Positions 1 to 11,128 are shown, counted from the first letter of the stretch. The stretch is 64,000 nt of DNA from Aurifilum marmelostoma (GCA_027559495.1 JAMXSV010000023.1:1054001-1118000), one strand, 5' to 3'. Notes: generated by a model from the sequence alone, not told the origin. Translations and numbers: made by a program.

Positions 1-675
1 GCAGTCAAGAGCTCAGAGGCGACCGTGTCTGGACTGTAAGCGTACTGCAAGTGATGTTCATTGTCCAGTCTCTGCAGGGCCTGCGGCACCTGAGCGCCAG
101 TGGTGTTTGGGTATGGAAACTCTAATCCTCCGTAAGCAGCTGTGGGCAACGATGTCACCACCTGACTCTGCTGAAGAGGCGTTGCGCCCGGCTCACTGGC
201 CACCTGGGCGACATGACTGGAAGGCGAGGAGTCCTCAGCTAGCAAGGTTGCTGACGAAGTGTCCAGGTCGGCTGTCGTTTGTTGTGCAGGAGGAACCTCT
301 GTTACATCGGCCAGATGCTCTCCATTGTGCCGCGAGCCGATGCCAGCATAGACACAGTCTCTGGTAGAAATTGAACAAGGCCCACACACAGGCTGACGCT
401 CGTCACATTTCTTGTGTCTCCTCCGGCATGTGAGACTTCAAAGAGATCAGTAAGATGGGTGATGGCGAAGGGGCATAGCAGGAGACAATGATTGGGCAGA
501 GATTGACACTCGACGTCTTCTGGTCCCTTTGCATACCAAGATTCGATCGAATCTTAAGATCTGGGGAAGCGGCAGATGGATCTCTGTCCCTCCACACTTA
601 CCAACCACTGGTCGTTCTCAACCCCTTCCCTCGGGATTTTCGGATTCTCTTCTTTGACTTTTCGAGGCCTTGCAT
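1..675 (-). CDS. Zn2Cys6 (GAL4-type) transcription factor, N-terminal part, cut by window edge
   Basis: Two exons on the minus strand: 675-602 (ATG at 675) and 435 down to the window edge, separated by a 166-bp intron with a GTAAGT donor. Splicing joins ..TG|T to make a cysteine and completes the binuclear zinc cluster: CLTC, then RRRHKKC, then CGPC and a final C before VYAG (Cys spacing 2-6-6-2-6, at about residues 25-52). A basic stretch (KSKKRIRKSRGKG) lies just before it. Neither exon shows the finger alone, so the gene is easily missed. Downstream sequence is low-complexity, Ser/Thr/Gln/Pro-rich, typical of the linker after such a finger; the regulatory domain lies outside the window. 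It is transcribed divergently from the aldolase at 1268, which makes it a candidate pathway regulator of the 1-11 kb cluster. The cluster and splice are seen; the regulatory role is inference. Confidence 0.82.
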
Positions 676-1267
676 CCTGCAGCCTCGCTGAACCGCGACT
701 CGACGGCCCTCTCGTCCGCTTGTCACATTGAAAATGGACGATAAACTGGTACCGCCTCCTTAGACGCGGCGTCTGAAGGAGAAGAAGCGCGACCCTCGTC
801 GGCTGATCTCTCTCTGTGCAAAGAGCCGTGTGCTCGGCACGAGGACTTTCTTTGTCCACGGGCCGCGCCTCGAAGCAGAAAAATGGACCAGGTCACGCGA
901 AAAGGGGGCCTACTTCTCCAAAACCCCACTGGCTCGTAAGTAACCTCGAGAGTTACCTAATAGGTTTCGTGGGGGGTTTAGACTGGGGCGCGACTCGTGG
1001 CCATGCCACTACTGTCATGCCGAATCATGGAACGGCTGCGGCTGGGGAGCATAATGCCCGCAACAGACACTACGATAATTTTGTGGCCTGGTTCTTATGA
1101 TCCATTAAGTCAGCGGATCATCGCGAAAGAGCTACGATCGTCAGCCAGTGAGGGAGAATATATTATGCATCGCCAGTGATATATCCCTGGTACCCTTAAG
1201 AAACATATCGATACTAGGCAGATCGACTTGTCTTTGAAGCCGTTCAGACTATTGGCCGAGCGACAAA
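676..1267. promoter_or_regulatory. Divergent intergenic region between regulator and aldolase
   Basis: 592 bp separate the start codons of two divergently transcribed genes, so both promoters must lie here. No credible coding segment is present. I see no clear TATA box and could not assign a specific operator. Confidence 0.5.
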
Positions 1268-2222
1268 ATGGAGTGGAAGAAGCAAAACAAAACATATCAA
1301 ATCCTCGAGGCTGCCGAGGAGGGCGGGTACGGTGTGGTTGCAGCTATCGCGTAAGTTTTCTCATCTCTTGCTATTTGTCGAACAACCGTGTCGACGGACG
1401 ACAGGCAGTAGTGGCATGACACTCAGAAGCTGACCCATATCCAGATACAACATCGAGAGCATTCTGGGCCTCATCCGCGCAGCAGAAGCAAAGCGATCAC
1501 CGCTCATCCTGCAGCTATTCCCATGGGCTATCACCTACAGCGACGGCCTGTTGGTCCACGCCGCAGCACAATACGCACGGCAAGCATCTGTGCCCGTCTC
1601 GATACACCTGGACCATGCACAGGACGAGGCACTGATCAGGCATGCGGCGGCGAACCTGCCATTTGACTCCATCATGGTGGATATGAGCCACTACGAGATG
1701 GATGAGAACCTCAAAAAGACGCAGGAGCTGGTCGCTTTCTGCAATGAGCATCACATCACGACCGAGGCGGAGCCGGGACGAATTGAGGGCGGAGAGGATG
1801 GTATTGCAGATACTGCGGATCTCGAGGGCGCCTTGACGACATCTGAACAAGTCGAGGACTTTATCGCTACCGGGATCGACTTCCTTGCCCCTGCTTTTGG
1901 AAATGTGCACGGCGACTATGGCCCCAAGGGCCCCGAGCTGGAGTACGACAGACTGCAGATGATCAGAGAGAAGGTTGTCGGGAGGGTGCGCCTCGTCGTG
2001 CACGGGACGAATGACTGGGCCGAGGAGGTTACTAAGAAGTGTGTGGCGGGTGGATGTGTCAAGGTCAATGTCAACAAGCTGGTCCTGCTCGACTACAATA
2101 ATTACCTCAAGAGCAATGCGGCTTCCAAGTCTCTTACTACGTTGATGGAGGAGGGAACAGAGAAGATCCAGAAGCTGACAGAATGGGCTATTGACGTTTG
2201 TGGGAGTACTGGGAAAGCTTAG
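1268..2222 (+). CDS. Class II (zinc) fructose/tagatose-bisphosphate aldolase family protein
   Basis: Exons 1268-1350 and 1445-2222 give 286 residues, the usual length of KbaY/GatY/FbaA-type aldolases. The intron has a GTAAGT donor and the phase fits exactly (GC|A). The metal and acid-base framework is present: catalytic Asp84 and zinc ligand His85 in HLDHAQ, the metal-loop acidic segment TEAEPGRIEGGEDG, His183 in NVHGDYG and His214 in VVHGT. The family cleaves ketose (bis)phosphates to DHAP plus an aldehyde by a Zn-enolate mechanism. Two phosphate-binding spots look unusual: the usual Gly-(Gly/Ala)-Ser-Gly loop after His214 reads GTNDW, and the usual KVN(V/I)xT segment reads KVNVNK. The natural substrate is therefore uncertain. 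Neighbours (regulator, RpiB-type isomerase, DAK kinase) suggest a sugar-phosphate dissimilation role. Family assignment is secure; substrate is inference. Confidence 0.88.
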
Positions 2223-2648
2223 AACTAAGGGTTGTACTAATGATATGGGTATATGTATAATTATATATTTAAATGAAGAACCCCATTCAAAAAGCCATGA
2301 CTGTGACGTGCCAATGACTTAAATCCGTTTATAGTAATTAATCCAATTTCCCGTCGAGTTGGCCAGGAACCGTTCAGCGAATTCTTTAGGCTGCTAGTGT
2401 AAACACAGCCTTGTAGGTCACAGCCTGATCATCAAATATGCCACATTGACTTCTTGGTCGTGTACAGAAAACGAGGACAATGAGGCTCTTGTGCATCTGA
2501 AGACTCGATATAATAAAGCCTGGTGTGCAAAGAGGGAATCGGAGTGTACTGCTGTGACCTCGTGTTCCAACAGAGATTAATCACCGAAAATCACCTTCGA
2601 AATTGCCTATTCATGGGATTACATTCTTATAGTAGCCTCTAAAAATTT
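2223..2648. other. Convergent 3' intergenic region
   Basis: 426 bp of AT-rich sequence between the stop codons of the convergent aldolase and isomerase genes. It would hold the 3' UTRs and poly(A) sites of both. No gene or repeat was recognised. Confidence 0.5.
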
Positions 2649-3272
2649 CTATGCTGCTGCAGCTACGCCAGTCCCGTTGTCGTAGTCAATAATGCACTGA
2701 ACCTTTGCTGCTGAGGAAGACGCCTGGTAACTATCCATTAGAAATAACCAAGCAAAATGTAGCATGTAACTTGTTGACTTACCGGATCAAAGTTATAACC
2801 CAACCACTCTTTTGCCAGTCTCCTGGCGAGCTCTAACCCGATCACTCTAGCGCCTAGACACAAGACCTGGGCATTGTTGCTCAGGATCGACCGTTCGACG
2901 CTGAAGCTGTCATGCGCCGTGACAGCCCTGATGCCCTTGACTTTGTTCGCCGAGATGGCGACACCCAGGCCGGTGCCACATATTAATACTGGAAAGGTGC
3001 CGTAAAACATCAGTCGAAGAAAGGCCATACTGCTGATATTTAAATACTCCGGAAGTAAAGAAGCACTCACAGCCGCGGTCTGCCTTGCCTTGGGCAACGA
3101 GCTCGGCAGCGGCGATGGCGAAGTGGGGATAAGCGGTCTTGTCTGACGATGACGCTGGACCGACATCGATGACTTCGCTTACTCTGGGGTCCGCCTTGAG
3201 GTCCTTGATGAGAGCAGCTTTGTAGTCGAAGCCGGCATCATCGCCGCCAACAACAATGCGGAACCCAGTCAT
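2649..3272 (-). CDS. RpiB/LacAB-family sugar-phosphate isomerase (tetrulose-phosphate isomerase candidate)
   Basis: Three exons, 3272-3071, 2988-2783 and 2723-2649, give 160 residues, the normal size of the family. Splice phases agree throughout. The only in-frame ATG near the N-terminus is at 3272; the codon extending the frame to 3290 is TTG. Hallmarks are the N-terminal GGDDAGF (family DHAG/DDAG substrate loop) and the catalytic-cysteine loop [16 protein letters not shown] (Cys71), followed by [10 protein letters not shown]. Where ribose-5-phosphate isomerases carry the HN-containing segment, this protein reads [12 protein letters not shown], and it ends [16 protein letters not shown]. From memory this resembles the bacterial EryI/DerI type acting on erythrulose 4-phosphate more than housekeeping RpiB. 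It faces the DAK kinase gene head to head, as expected for consecutive pathway steps. Family is certain, substrate inferred. Confidence 0.88.
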
Positions 3273-4067
3273 GGTCGGTCTGAAGGCCAACGATGTAAGT
3301 AATGAAGAATAACAGACGTCGGAGATGAGTTAGCAACGAATTCGAGGGCTGTACGAGGGACTTCGAGTGTCTGAACCTTCAGTATCCCAATTGACGCTGC
3401 TGACGAGACCACACATAATAAATGGCATCAATCTTGCCCGACCGTGGGGGTCCAGACGAGGAGTGTTGTTGTCTTTACGCGAGGGGCGCCGCACCCGTCG
3501 CCGAGCACAGCACTCAAAGATAAGTATGAGGCCGCGCCTCGGGACGCATGATTGACCCTCGCAAATCTTGTCGGCTACGTATGCCTGAGCGAACTCACAT
3601 GTACAATAATACTATGGTACGGGGTCCCCATGGGCATTGAGAGAGTGTGGGGTAGCGGACAGGGGGGCCTCGACACGCGGCACAAGCTGCATGCGCCCGC
3701 GCTGTTCGAGGCGAGCACACCTGACCTTGGCTGTACATACAATACTCCCAAGAAACAGCGTGAAGTAGTAAGTCGGCTGTCTACCGTTTGAACGGTCCGC
3801 TCTATGCATGTTCCCCGCTTGCTGTTGGACATATCGCTCGTCGCGGCCAGACTTCTTCTCTTCGCAGGGTGACACTGTCCGCATACTGCCGTGTTCAGAA
3901 AGCCATTCAGATAGGTGGTAATAGTATATCATATCCAAGAAGTATGTTTTTCACATGCGAGACCTTCTTACTTATTGCCTAGCCTCGCCCCTTCGTCACC
4001 AGGTCCACGCAAAGATAGTTGGCAACACAACATCGCCTCCTTCATCCTAATAATCCGACCCTGAGAC
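3273..4067. promoter_or_regulatory. Divergent intergenic region between isomerase and DAK kinase
   Basis: 795 bp between two divergent start codons, expected to contain the promoters of the isomerase and the kinase. Short open frames on both strands look random. No operator could be assigned. Confidence 0.45.
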
Positions 4068-6211
4068 ATGTCGGACAAGCACTTCTTCCCAGAGACTGCA
4101 GCCAACACACTGGTGCCCCGTCACCTCAGGGCCCTCACGACCGCACATCCCCATCTTGCCCTGATAGAATCAGAGCGAGTTGTCTACGACCCCCACCATG
4201 ATCCGAGCACCGTCTCCATCATCAGCGGTGGCGGATCCGGCCACGAGCCAGGATGGTCAGGCTTCGTAGGCACGGGGGCACTGTCAGGAGCTGCATGTGG
4301 TGACATCTTCGCCTCGCCCAGCACAAAGCAGGTGCTCGCGGCGATCAGGGCAGCGCCGTCCGAGCAGGGTCATATTTTGATGATCACCAACTACACGGGC
4401 GACAAGCTTCATTTCGGGCTGGCCGCGGAGCGCGCAAAAGCCCAAGGCCTGTCCAAGAATGTGGCCATGATACACCTAGCAGACGATGTGTCCATTGGTA
4501 GAAGCAAGTGTGGCGCGGTTGGAAGGAGAGGCATGCCTGGCCATATCATTCGTGAGTCTCATTCATTCCCAGAGGCGGAGAAACGGTGTTGAGACACTTC
4601 GAGCATAGACGTTGACAAAGAGATTTTCCTTACTCCTAGCTATGAAAATCACAGGTGCTGCAGTCAGCAGAAAGTACAATTTTGATCGATGCGTGGAGCT
4701 GGGCCGAGGGGTCAACTCGCAAGTGGTTTCGATTGGATCTGCCCTGGATCATTGCCATGTACCAGGCCGTCAACGAAACGAGGCCGTTCCTCAAGATGTG
4801 GCTATAGTCGGTGCTGGTATTCACAACGAGCCGGTGAGTTGTGTTTTCCATCAAATGGATAGAGATAGACGAGAACTCGGCTGATCCATTATGCAGGGAG
4901 CGCAAAAATTGTCACCATTTCCTTCAGTTGAAAATCTGATTCAGTACTGTCTGAAGCTGCTCTGTGATCCGAATGACGCGGAGCGACACTTTGTCGAATT
5001 CAAGCCCAAGGACTCGGTTGTCCTTGTCGTGAATAATTACGGCGGACTCTCGAACCTGGAGCTGGGAGCGTTAACTGACGAAGTGATCACTCAACTGAGT
5101 AAGAAAGCCAGAACCTTGAACATATTATCTGGAAATGGATTATTGCTAATTTAGATGAAATCAAAACAGAAACGAGCTGGAATATTGCTCCTGTCAGGAT
5201 ACTCACTGGGGCCTTTGAGACTTCATTGAATGCTCCGGGCTTCTCTGTCTCGCTCTGCAACCTTTCAGCCGCGTCAAGGGAAACGAATGTGCCTGTGTCA
5301 GAGCTGTTGGAGCTCCTGGATGCTCCTACCACAGCAGTCTCGTGGCCAAACCTGGCGGCGCCTAGGACAGAGGGCAGCTTGAGACAAGCAACACCGATAC
5401 AGACCAGTGGGGCTGAGAAGTCCAATGAAGGCGCCGATGTAGTTGGTAAGTGGCCAGACGAGAGTCTGTATGCCATTACGCGCCTGAATCAAGCTCATAC
5501 TTTGTACTGCAGTGGATCCCATTCTCCTGAAAACAGTTATTCGTGCGGGATGCGAAGCTGCCATTGCAGCAGAGCCCAATCTGACGAAATGGGATATGGT
5601 CATGGGAGACGGGGACTGCGGCGAAGCCGTGCAAGGCGTTTCCGAGGGTGAGTACTCCGTCGCCTGCCATTATTGAGACCTACACATGGCTGACGACTAG
5701 ACCAGCAATCATGAAGATTTTGGACGCCGGCGGAGCGGATAAAGGATCTGTGGTCGACTTCCTCAACAACACAACAGATGCCGTTGATGACATGGGCGGG
5801 ACCTTAGGTGCGATCCTGGGCATTCTGTTATCAGCATTCACCTCCGCCCTCAAGACATCGCCGCCACCCTCTGCAAGTAACACTCCACAAGCAAATGTGG
5901 AACTATTCGCCGCGGCACTAGACCGCGCAGTCACCGCTCTCAAGACCCATACAGGCGCAAGGGAGGGCGACCGAACTGTAATGGACGTTTTGCTTCCTTT
6001 TGCTCGGGACTTCTTCGAAAGGAGAGACTTCCACCATGCAGTCGAGGTCGCCAAGGAGAAGGCCGAGGCGACGCGGTACTTGAAGGCGAAGTTTGGACGG
6101 GCCACTTATGTGGCAGAGGCGCAGGGTCAGGAGTTGCCCGACCCTGGTGCGTGGGCATTGTATGAGTGGCTGGACGGCATGTCTAAAGCCATCAAGAGCT
6201 ACTCATCATAA
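4068..6211 (+). CDS. Dihydroxyacetone kinase family protein (DHA/erythrulose kinase candidate)
   Basis: Six exons (4068-4551, 4640-4833, 4897-5098, 5155-5445, 5513-5647, 5706-6211) give 603 residues, the usual size of single-chain ATP-dependent DAKs; every splice phase agrees. The N-terminal DhaK domain shows IISGGGSGHEPGWSGFVG (substrate/phosphate loop), ITNYTGDKLHFG, ALDHCHVPG and GAGIHNEP, whose His223 aligns with the histidine that binds the ketose covalently. The C-terminal DhaL domain shows MVMGDGDCGE (Mg-ATP aspartates, about residues 420-428), GGADKGS and DDMGGTLGAI. The enzyme phosphorylates a short-chain ketose (dihydroxyacetone, erythrulose) with ATP in the cytosol. The same family supplies the erythrulose kinase of Yarrowia (EYK1) and of bacterial tetritol pathways. 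The adjacent RpiB-type isomerase and DenD-like dehydrogenase favour a C4 substrate over a general DHA-detoxifying role. That preference is inference. Confidence 0.9.
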
Positions 6212-7293
6212 GGCTAGAACCCAAAACAATGGCCGGAGAATGTATACGATTGGTTCGATTCCGTGATAAAGAAGAACATGCTCATATACAATCATCTCAT
6301 TATCAGGGTGACAGTGAATTGTGACATCCCGATTACTGGGCAAGAAACGGCATACCATATAAGTAATGTCCATTATTTTGCATTTTCTCACCGCCATCCT
6401 CTTCGCGTTCCTTTGAGCCGCCATTTCTTCTCCCGAGTGGGATCGGGTCCAGGATAGGGGTTCCGTAGTACACCCCTTTCCCTCATCCTAGTTGGAGCAA
6501 GCCGAATAATCTTCGTCAACATTCAAGACTGGCCTGAGAGAGTCATCTTCAACCCGAGGAGTAAAATAACATAAATCTCACTCTCACTATAGACTAGTTG
6601 CATGCTTCGAAGAGCGCGTCTCTTTTTGAACGCCATCGGATAATAGTCATGCAAATATAATTCCCGCGTGCCAGCAGCCGCGCAAGACATACTCAGCCAG
6701 CTAGCTCCCTTTCGCAGCCCGCGTCTCGTGGCCACCCTCAACGACGGGCCCAACCATCTGGGACGCTTTGACTACCTAGTAGGGATGTTCCAGGCAGATT
6801 CAAGGGGGGCTGACAGGCTCTCGCGATTCATCGGCCCTCACCAAAACAGGGTGGTATCTGGGGACGCGGGGCCCCAGATCCACCCAAGGAACTGGGAGGA
6901 GGAGGGCTCTGTTTATTACCATAGCGGTCCTGGACTCCTTTGCAGTCCAATGATGCCCGCCACCTGCACTGCAACTAGCACAACAGCCACCCCAAGCATA
7001 CACATCAGACCATAATTTTGACAAGCCTAGCATCACACAGGCTCGGAAACCATCCTACTTCGAACGCCAGCCGAATCGAACCGAATCGTGGGGTAATAGA
7101 GGCATGGAGGACTAAAGAACACAAGTAACAAGGCTTCGGATGCTCAACTTTAAAGACCTCGCCTCCCGCCGCCTCTGTTCCTCGAGCCTCACTTGCAACT
7201 CGACTGTCTCTTGTTGATACACCATCGTGACGACACCACATTGAATACCGATATCTCTACTATTGGACTACTCTTCCCCAAACATCAGGCATC
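6212..7293. other. Intergenic region upstream of MFS transporter
   Basis: About 1.1 kb without a supportable gene. It holds the kinase 3' end and the transporter promoter. Short overlapping GAATCGAACC-like motifs occur near 7066-7087; their meaning is unknown. Confidence 0.4.
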
Positions 7294-8953
7294 ATGGACG
7301 ACAAGCCAGGAAGCCAGCACGATGAAGAGACGCAAGTCGATCTTCCCAAGGCCCATGAGATCGGTGCAGTGGACGACTATGTGCCTGATACCGACGAGGA
7401 GCGCAAGCTCGTGCGCAAGATTGATCTGTATCTCTTGCCTGCGATCTGGTGCATGTACCTGCTCTCGTACATGGATCGTACAAAGTGAGTCGAAGGGTAA
7501 TTGCCCTCTCGTGCCCTAGTGTCAGCATTAACATTGTCCTCTCAAAATAGTATCGGCAATGCGAAAACTGCAGGCATGGCAACAGATCTTGACCTCGACT
7601 CCAATGAGTATTCGATGGCTCTCACCGTCTTCTTCATCGGCTATGTCGTCTGCGAAGTTCCCTCCAAGTAAGTGGCTGTCCTATTTAGTCCTCTTTCCAA
7701 GACAGAACGTTTGTTGTTGCCTTTGGCACTTGAGCTAACCCGCGTGTTCGCAATTCAGCATGATCCTAGCTCGAACGAGGCCATCCATCTTTCTTCCCAC
7801 CATCATGTTCCTTTGGGGCTGTGTCACAATAGCTATGGCCTGGGTGCCTAGTTACCGAGCCCTGGTCGGGCTAAGAGTCATTGTGGGAGTCCTCGAGTCC
7901 GGATTCGCCCCAGGTGTCCTGCTCACACTCTCGTCATGGTACAAGCCGAACGAGCAGGCCAAGCGTTTCGGTGTTTACATCTCGGCTGCCATCTTGTCTG
8001 GTGCCTTTGGCGGACTTATTGCTGGTGCCATTGAGCAGAACCTGGATGGCGCACATGGTCTTCCTGGATGGAGATGGCTCTTTATTGTGAGTATTTCCTA
8101 TTTCCGTTCCATCACTACTTTTGCATCAGTATCACGCTCTTTAGCCCGGTGATAAAACACCAAACTTTCTGACTGGTGATTAATAAATTGATAATCACAG
8201 GTCGAAGGAGCTGCCACCGCAGGATGGTCCATCGTCGCATCCTTCCTCCTGTTAGACTTCCCCGCCAACACAAAGCGCCTCACTGAACGGGAACGCGAAC
8301 TCGCCATCAAGCGACTCCAATGGTCCAGACCAGTCATCCATGAAGACAAGATGGGCCACCTCGAAGCCTTGAAACACTCCGTCGTCAACTGGAGAACCTG
8401 GATTTTCGTTGTAGGCTACATGGCTGTGGTCGGCTCGTCCACGCTGTCCTACTTCTACCCTACCCTCGTTCAGGGTCTTGGCTACAGCGGCGCGGTCACT
8501 CAGTACATGACAGTGCCCATCTACCTGGCAGCCTTCATCTGCACCGTCCTCAACAGCATCGTCATGGACAAGAAGCCTCAGTACCGCGGCTACGCTCTCG
8601 GGGCCTGGATGGGGCTCGCTATGCTGTGCTCTATAATCACCTGTGCCGTGTACAACTTCCACGCGAGGTATGCCCTGCTTGTCATCATGGCCAGCGGCCT
8701 CTGGGCCTCCAATGCTTTGTCGCTTGCGTACGCATCGACAACATTTGGGTCTATGAACCACGAGGTCAGGGGAATCAGCCTCGCCATCGTCAACGCCATG
8801 GGCAACTTGGCCCAGATCTACGGTGCATATCTCTTTCCATCTGCGGATGCGCCTAAATATCTCATGGGCTTCGGCGTCATCAGCGGGCTCTGCTTTACTG
8901 GTGTTATCTCGTACCTTGCCCTGCAGATCCTGCTAAGGAGGTACCCAAACTAA
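7294..8953 (+). CDS. MFS transporter, anion:cation symporter (ACS/allantoate permease-like) family
   Basis: Four exons (7294-7484, 7551-7667, 7759-8086, 8201-8953) give 462 residues with about 12 hydrophobic segments; all splice phases agree. The first transmembrane region carries the ACS hallmark WCMYLLSYMDRTNIGNAK, which is split by intron 1. Later features include a GYVVCEVPSN segment at TM2, the acidic/arginine loop after TM6 with LTERERELAIKRL, and the C-terminal half beginning WRTWIFVVGYMAV. ACS members import small organic anions such as allantoate, nicotinate, pantothenate, tartrate and other sugar acids, by proton symport across the plasma membrane. Its place between the DAK kinase and the DenD-like dehydrogenase makes it the natural uptake system of the cluster, possibly for a four-carbon acid. 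Family is firm; substrate is inference. Confidence 0.88.
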
Positions 8954-10005
8954 TCAGTATACGTACTTGACGTACTTGAGCTACTAGCATTCCGTTAGAA
9001 ATGCAAATATTATAATAAGTTTTTTGAAGACACATGCTTTTGTTCGCGTAACAGGCCACATGGCCTTTTCAACGGCGCAAAAGCCAACATGCTAATTCCC
9101 CACAAGAGTTCTTTATCTTTTCTCTTCCACTTTATGACTACTTATTTGATAGTTGCTTGACTTTGTGTCCTCTGAACAAAGAAGAAGAAAAGAAGAAGAA
9201 AAGAAAAGAAAAAAAATCCAACATGCGAAGAGAGGAACAGGAATTCTACAAGACACTTCGGCCTCATCTCCTGCCGGTGGTCCTCAGAAGCCCTGGCTTT
9301 GTTCATACAAGGCACAAGAAATCAGACTAGGGATGACCAAATCTCCATTCTGCCTCAGCTGCGCGGCGCGAACCCGCCCAACAACCCTAGGTGCAAATTT
9401 TTTTCCCACTAACAATCGTCTTAGGCTACTTGATATAAACTTTTCGAGTCTAATATCGCCCTTTTGTGTCCGAAAGATTTTCAACCAAAGACGAATATAC
9501 CGTGTAGTCCACGCCCGATTTCCGAGGCCGTCATCGGGATCCCAGAGACACGGTACCGGAGACGGGGGCTTTTTTTCCCCATGCGTTTACAGAACACACC
9601 CAAAATCTGGTTCGTTTGCCCATCTGGGGTAATGATGCATGAGGGGGCCCCACGCAGTTGACTCGTGTGTGGAGCTTATGTGCACTCTAAACCTGGTATC
9701 CGAGGCGGATGGGGTGAGACCTCGAGACGCGGTCCCTCGAGGCGAGCTCAGAATAGTAGGCAACAGGTCCAGCCAACCAGGACCAAGTAGGCAATCATGT
9801 AGCACCGGTGGATGCCTCTAGGAAGCGGAACTGAAAGTCACTCAGGGCCGAGAAAGAGAGCCTCATCGAATCTCCATGAGGTTTTTATAAAAGTAGGTCA
9901 ATCTGGACACCTGCAAATATTTGGGTGGCGGTTTTGGGCAGGCCTCACGACAATTTCAGCCGTCCTCATCCACACGCAGACACATAGACTCACTCTCTCA
10001 GCAAC
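8954..10005. other. Intergenic region between MFS transporter and dehydrogenase
   Basis: About 1.05 kb with no credible gene. A purine-rich AAG/AAAG stretch lies near 9180-9217. The final 150 bp hold the promoter of the downstream dehydrogenase. Confidence 0.4.
9886..9893 (+). promoter_or_regulatory. Probable TATA box of the DenD-like gene
   Basis: TATAAAAG lies about 115 bp upstream of the ATG at 10006 and is followed by a CT-rich tract, the usual layout of a fungal TATA promoter. Motif seen; function inferred. Confidence 0.45.
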
Positions 10006-11049
10006 ATGGCAAAGAACGTCATCATCACTGGGGCCGGCGGCATGATCGGCCCCATGCTGGCAAAGCGCCTCCTCAACGATGGTTACAACGTCGTGTTGAC
10101 GGATCTCGTTCAGCCCAAGGTGCCCGAGGGCGTCGCGCATCCGGAGAACGCAAAATGCATGAAGGGCGACATCTGCGACCAGGCATTTGTCAAGACGCTG
10201 ATCGAGGCTGCGCAACCACTGCACGCCATTTTCATCTTCCACGGCATCATGTCGGCGGGCTCAGAGGCGAACTTTGACTTGGTGAGTTCCCAATAAGTTT
10301 CGTAGTCCCAGATACATGACACAACGCGGAGAACTGACATTGCCACCCCCAAACCTCAGTCAATGAAAGTCAACGTTGAGAGTGTGCGCAACCTGCTACT
10401 TGCCCTGCGCCAGAGCAACCCCGGAGTTCGGGTCGTCTACTCCAGCTCACAGGCCGTCTACGGCCAGCCGCTGCCCAAGGTGATCACGGACGCCACGACA
10501 CCGACGCCCGAGGGCACCTACGGCGCGCACAAGTTCTCGACAGAGATCATCATCAACGACATGCACCGCAAGGGCTTCATCGACGCCTTCACCGTGCGGT
10601 TCCCCACGGTGGTGGTGCGGCCCGGTGCGCCCAGCAACGCGGCGCCGTCGTTCCTCTCGGGGATGATCCGCGAGCCCATGAAGGGCGAGGAGTGCGTGAT
10701 CCCGCTGACGGACCGGTCCTACCGCACGTATGTGTGCTCGCCGAGCAGCACGATTGAGAACCTGGTGCGGGTGCTGAACATGAAGAGCGATGCGCTGCCG
10801 AGGCATCAGAGGCATATCATGTTCCCCGGTGTGGCTGCTACGATACAGGAGATGATGGATGCTCTGGTCAAGTTTGGCGGCGAGGACAAGCTGAAGCTGT
10901 TGAGAGAGGAGACGAACCCAGAGTTTGAGAGGATTCTGAGGAGCTGGCCTGAGGACTTCGACCCAAGCACGCCGGATCGGCTGGGGCTGATAAGGGACAA
11001 AAAGGTGGAGGATCTGGTGAAGGAGTATATTGACTCGTTAAAAGCATAA
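10006..11049 (+). CDS. NAD-dependent epimerase/dehydratase-type SDR, DenD-like (D-erythronate dehydrogenase candidate)
   Basis: Exons 10006-10281 and 10360-11049 give 321 residues; the intron is phase 0 with a GTGAGT donor. This is an extended SDR: NAD-binding ITGAGGMIG at residues 6-14, catalytic serine region VVYSSSQAVYG, and catalytic Tyr/Lys in YGAHKFSTE. The stretch with PLPKVITDATTPTPEGTYG, the RFPTVVVRPGAPSNAAPSFL segment and SGMIREPMKGEE follow closely the pattern I associate with bacterial DenD, which oxidises D-erythronate to 2-oxo-D-erythronate with NAD+. Nucleotide-sugar epimerases of this fold are usually longer and lack that middle segment. In context with a DAK kinase, an EryI-like isomerase and an organic-anion permease this supports C4 metabolism. 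The fold is certain; the exact substrate rests on remembered family patterns. Confidence 0.85.
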
Positions 11050-11128
11050 TCGATATCCACAAATAGAGGCTAGAATTGGAGAATGAAAAAAAGAGAAACT
11101 TGAACGCTCTTGGACCACTCCTGTTCTC

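Noticed and set aside
6245..6275. T-loop-like GGTTCGATTCC suggesting a tRNA
   Set aside because: Flanking bases do not form the five-pair T stem and no D or anticodon arm is upstream.
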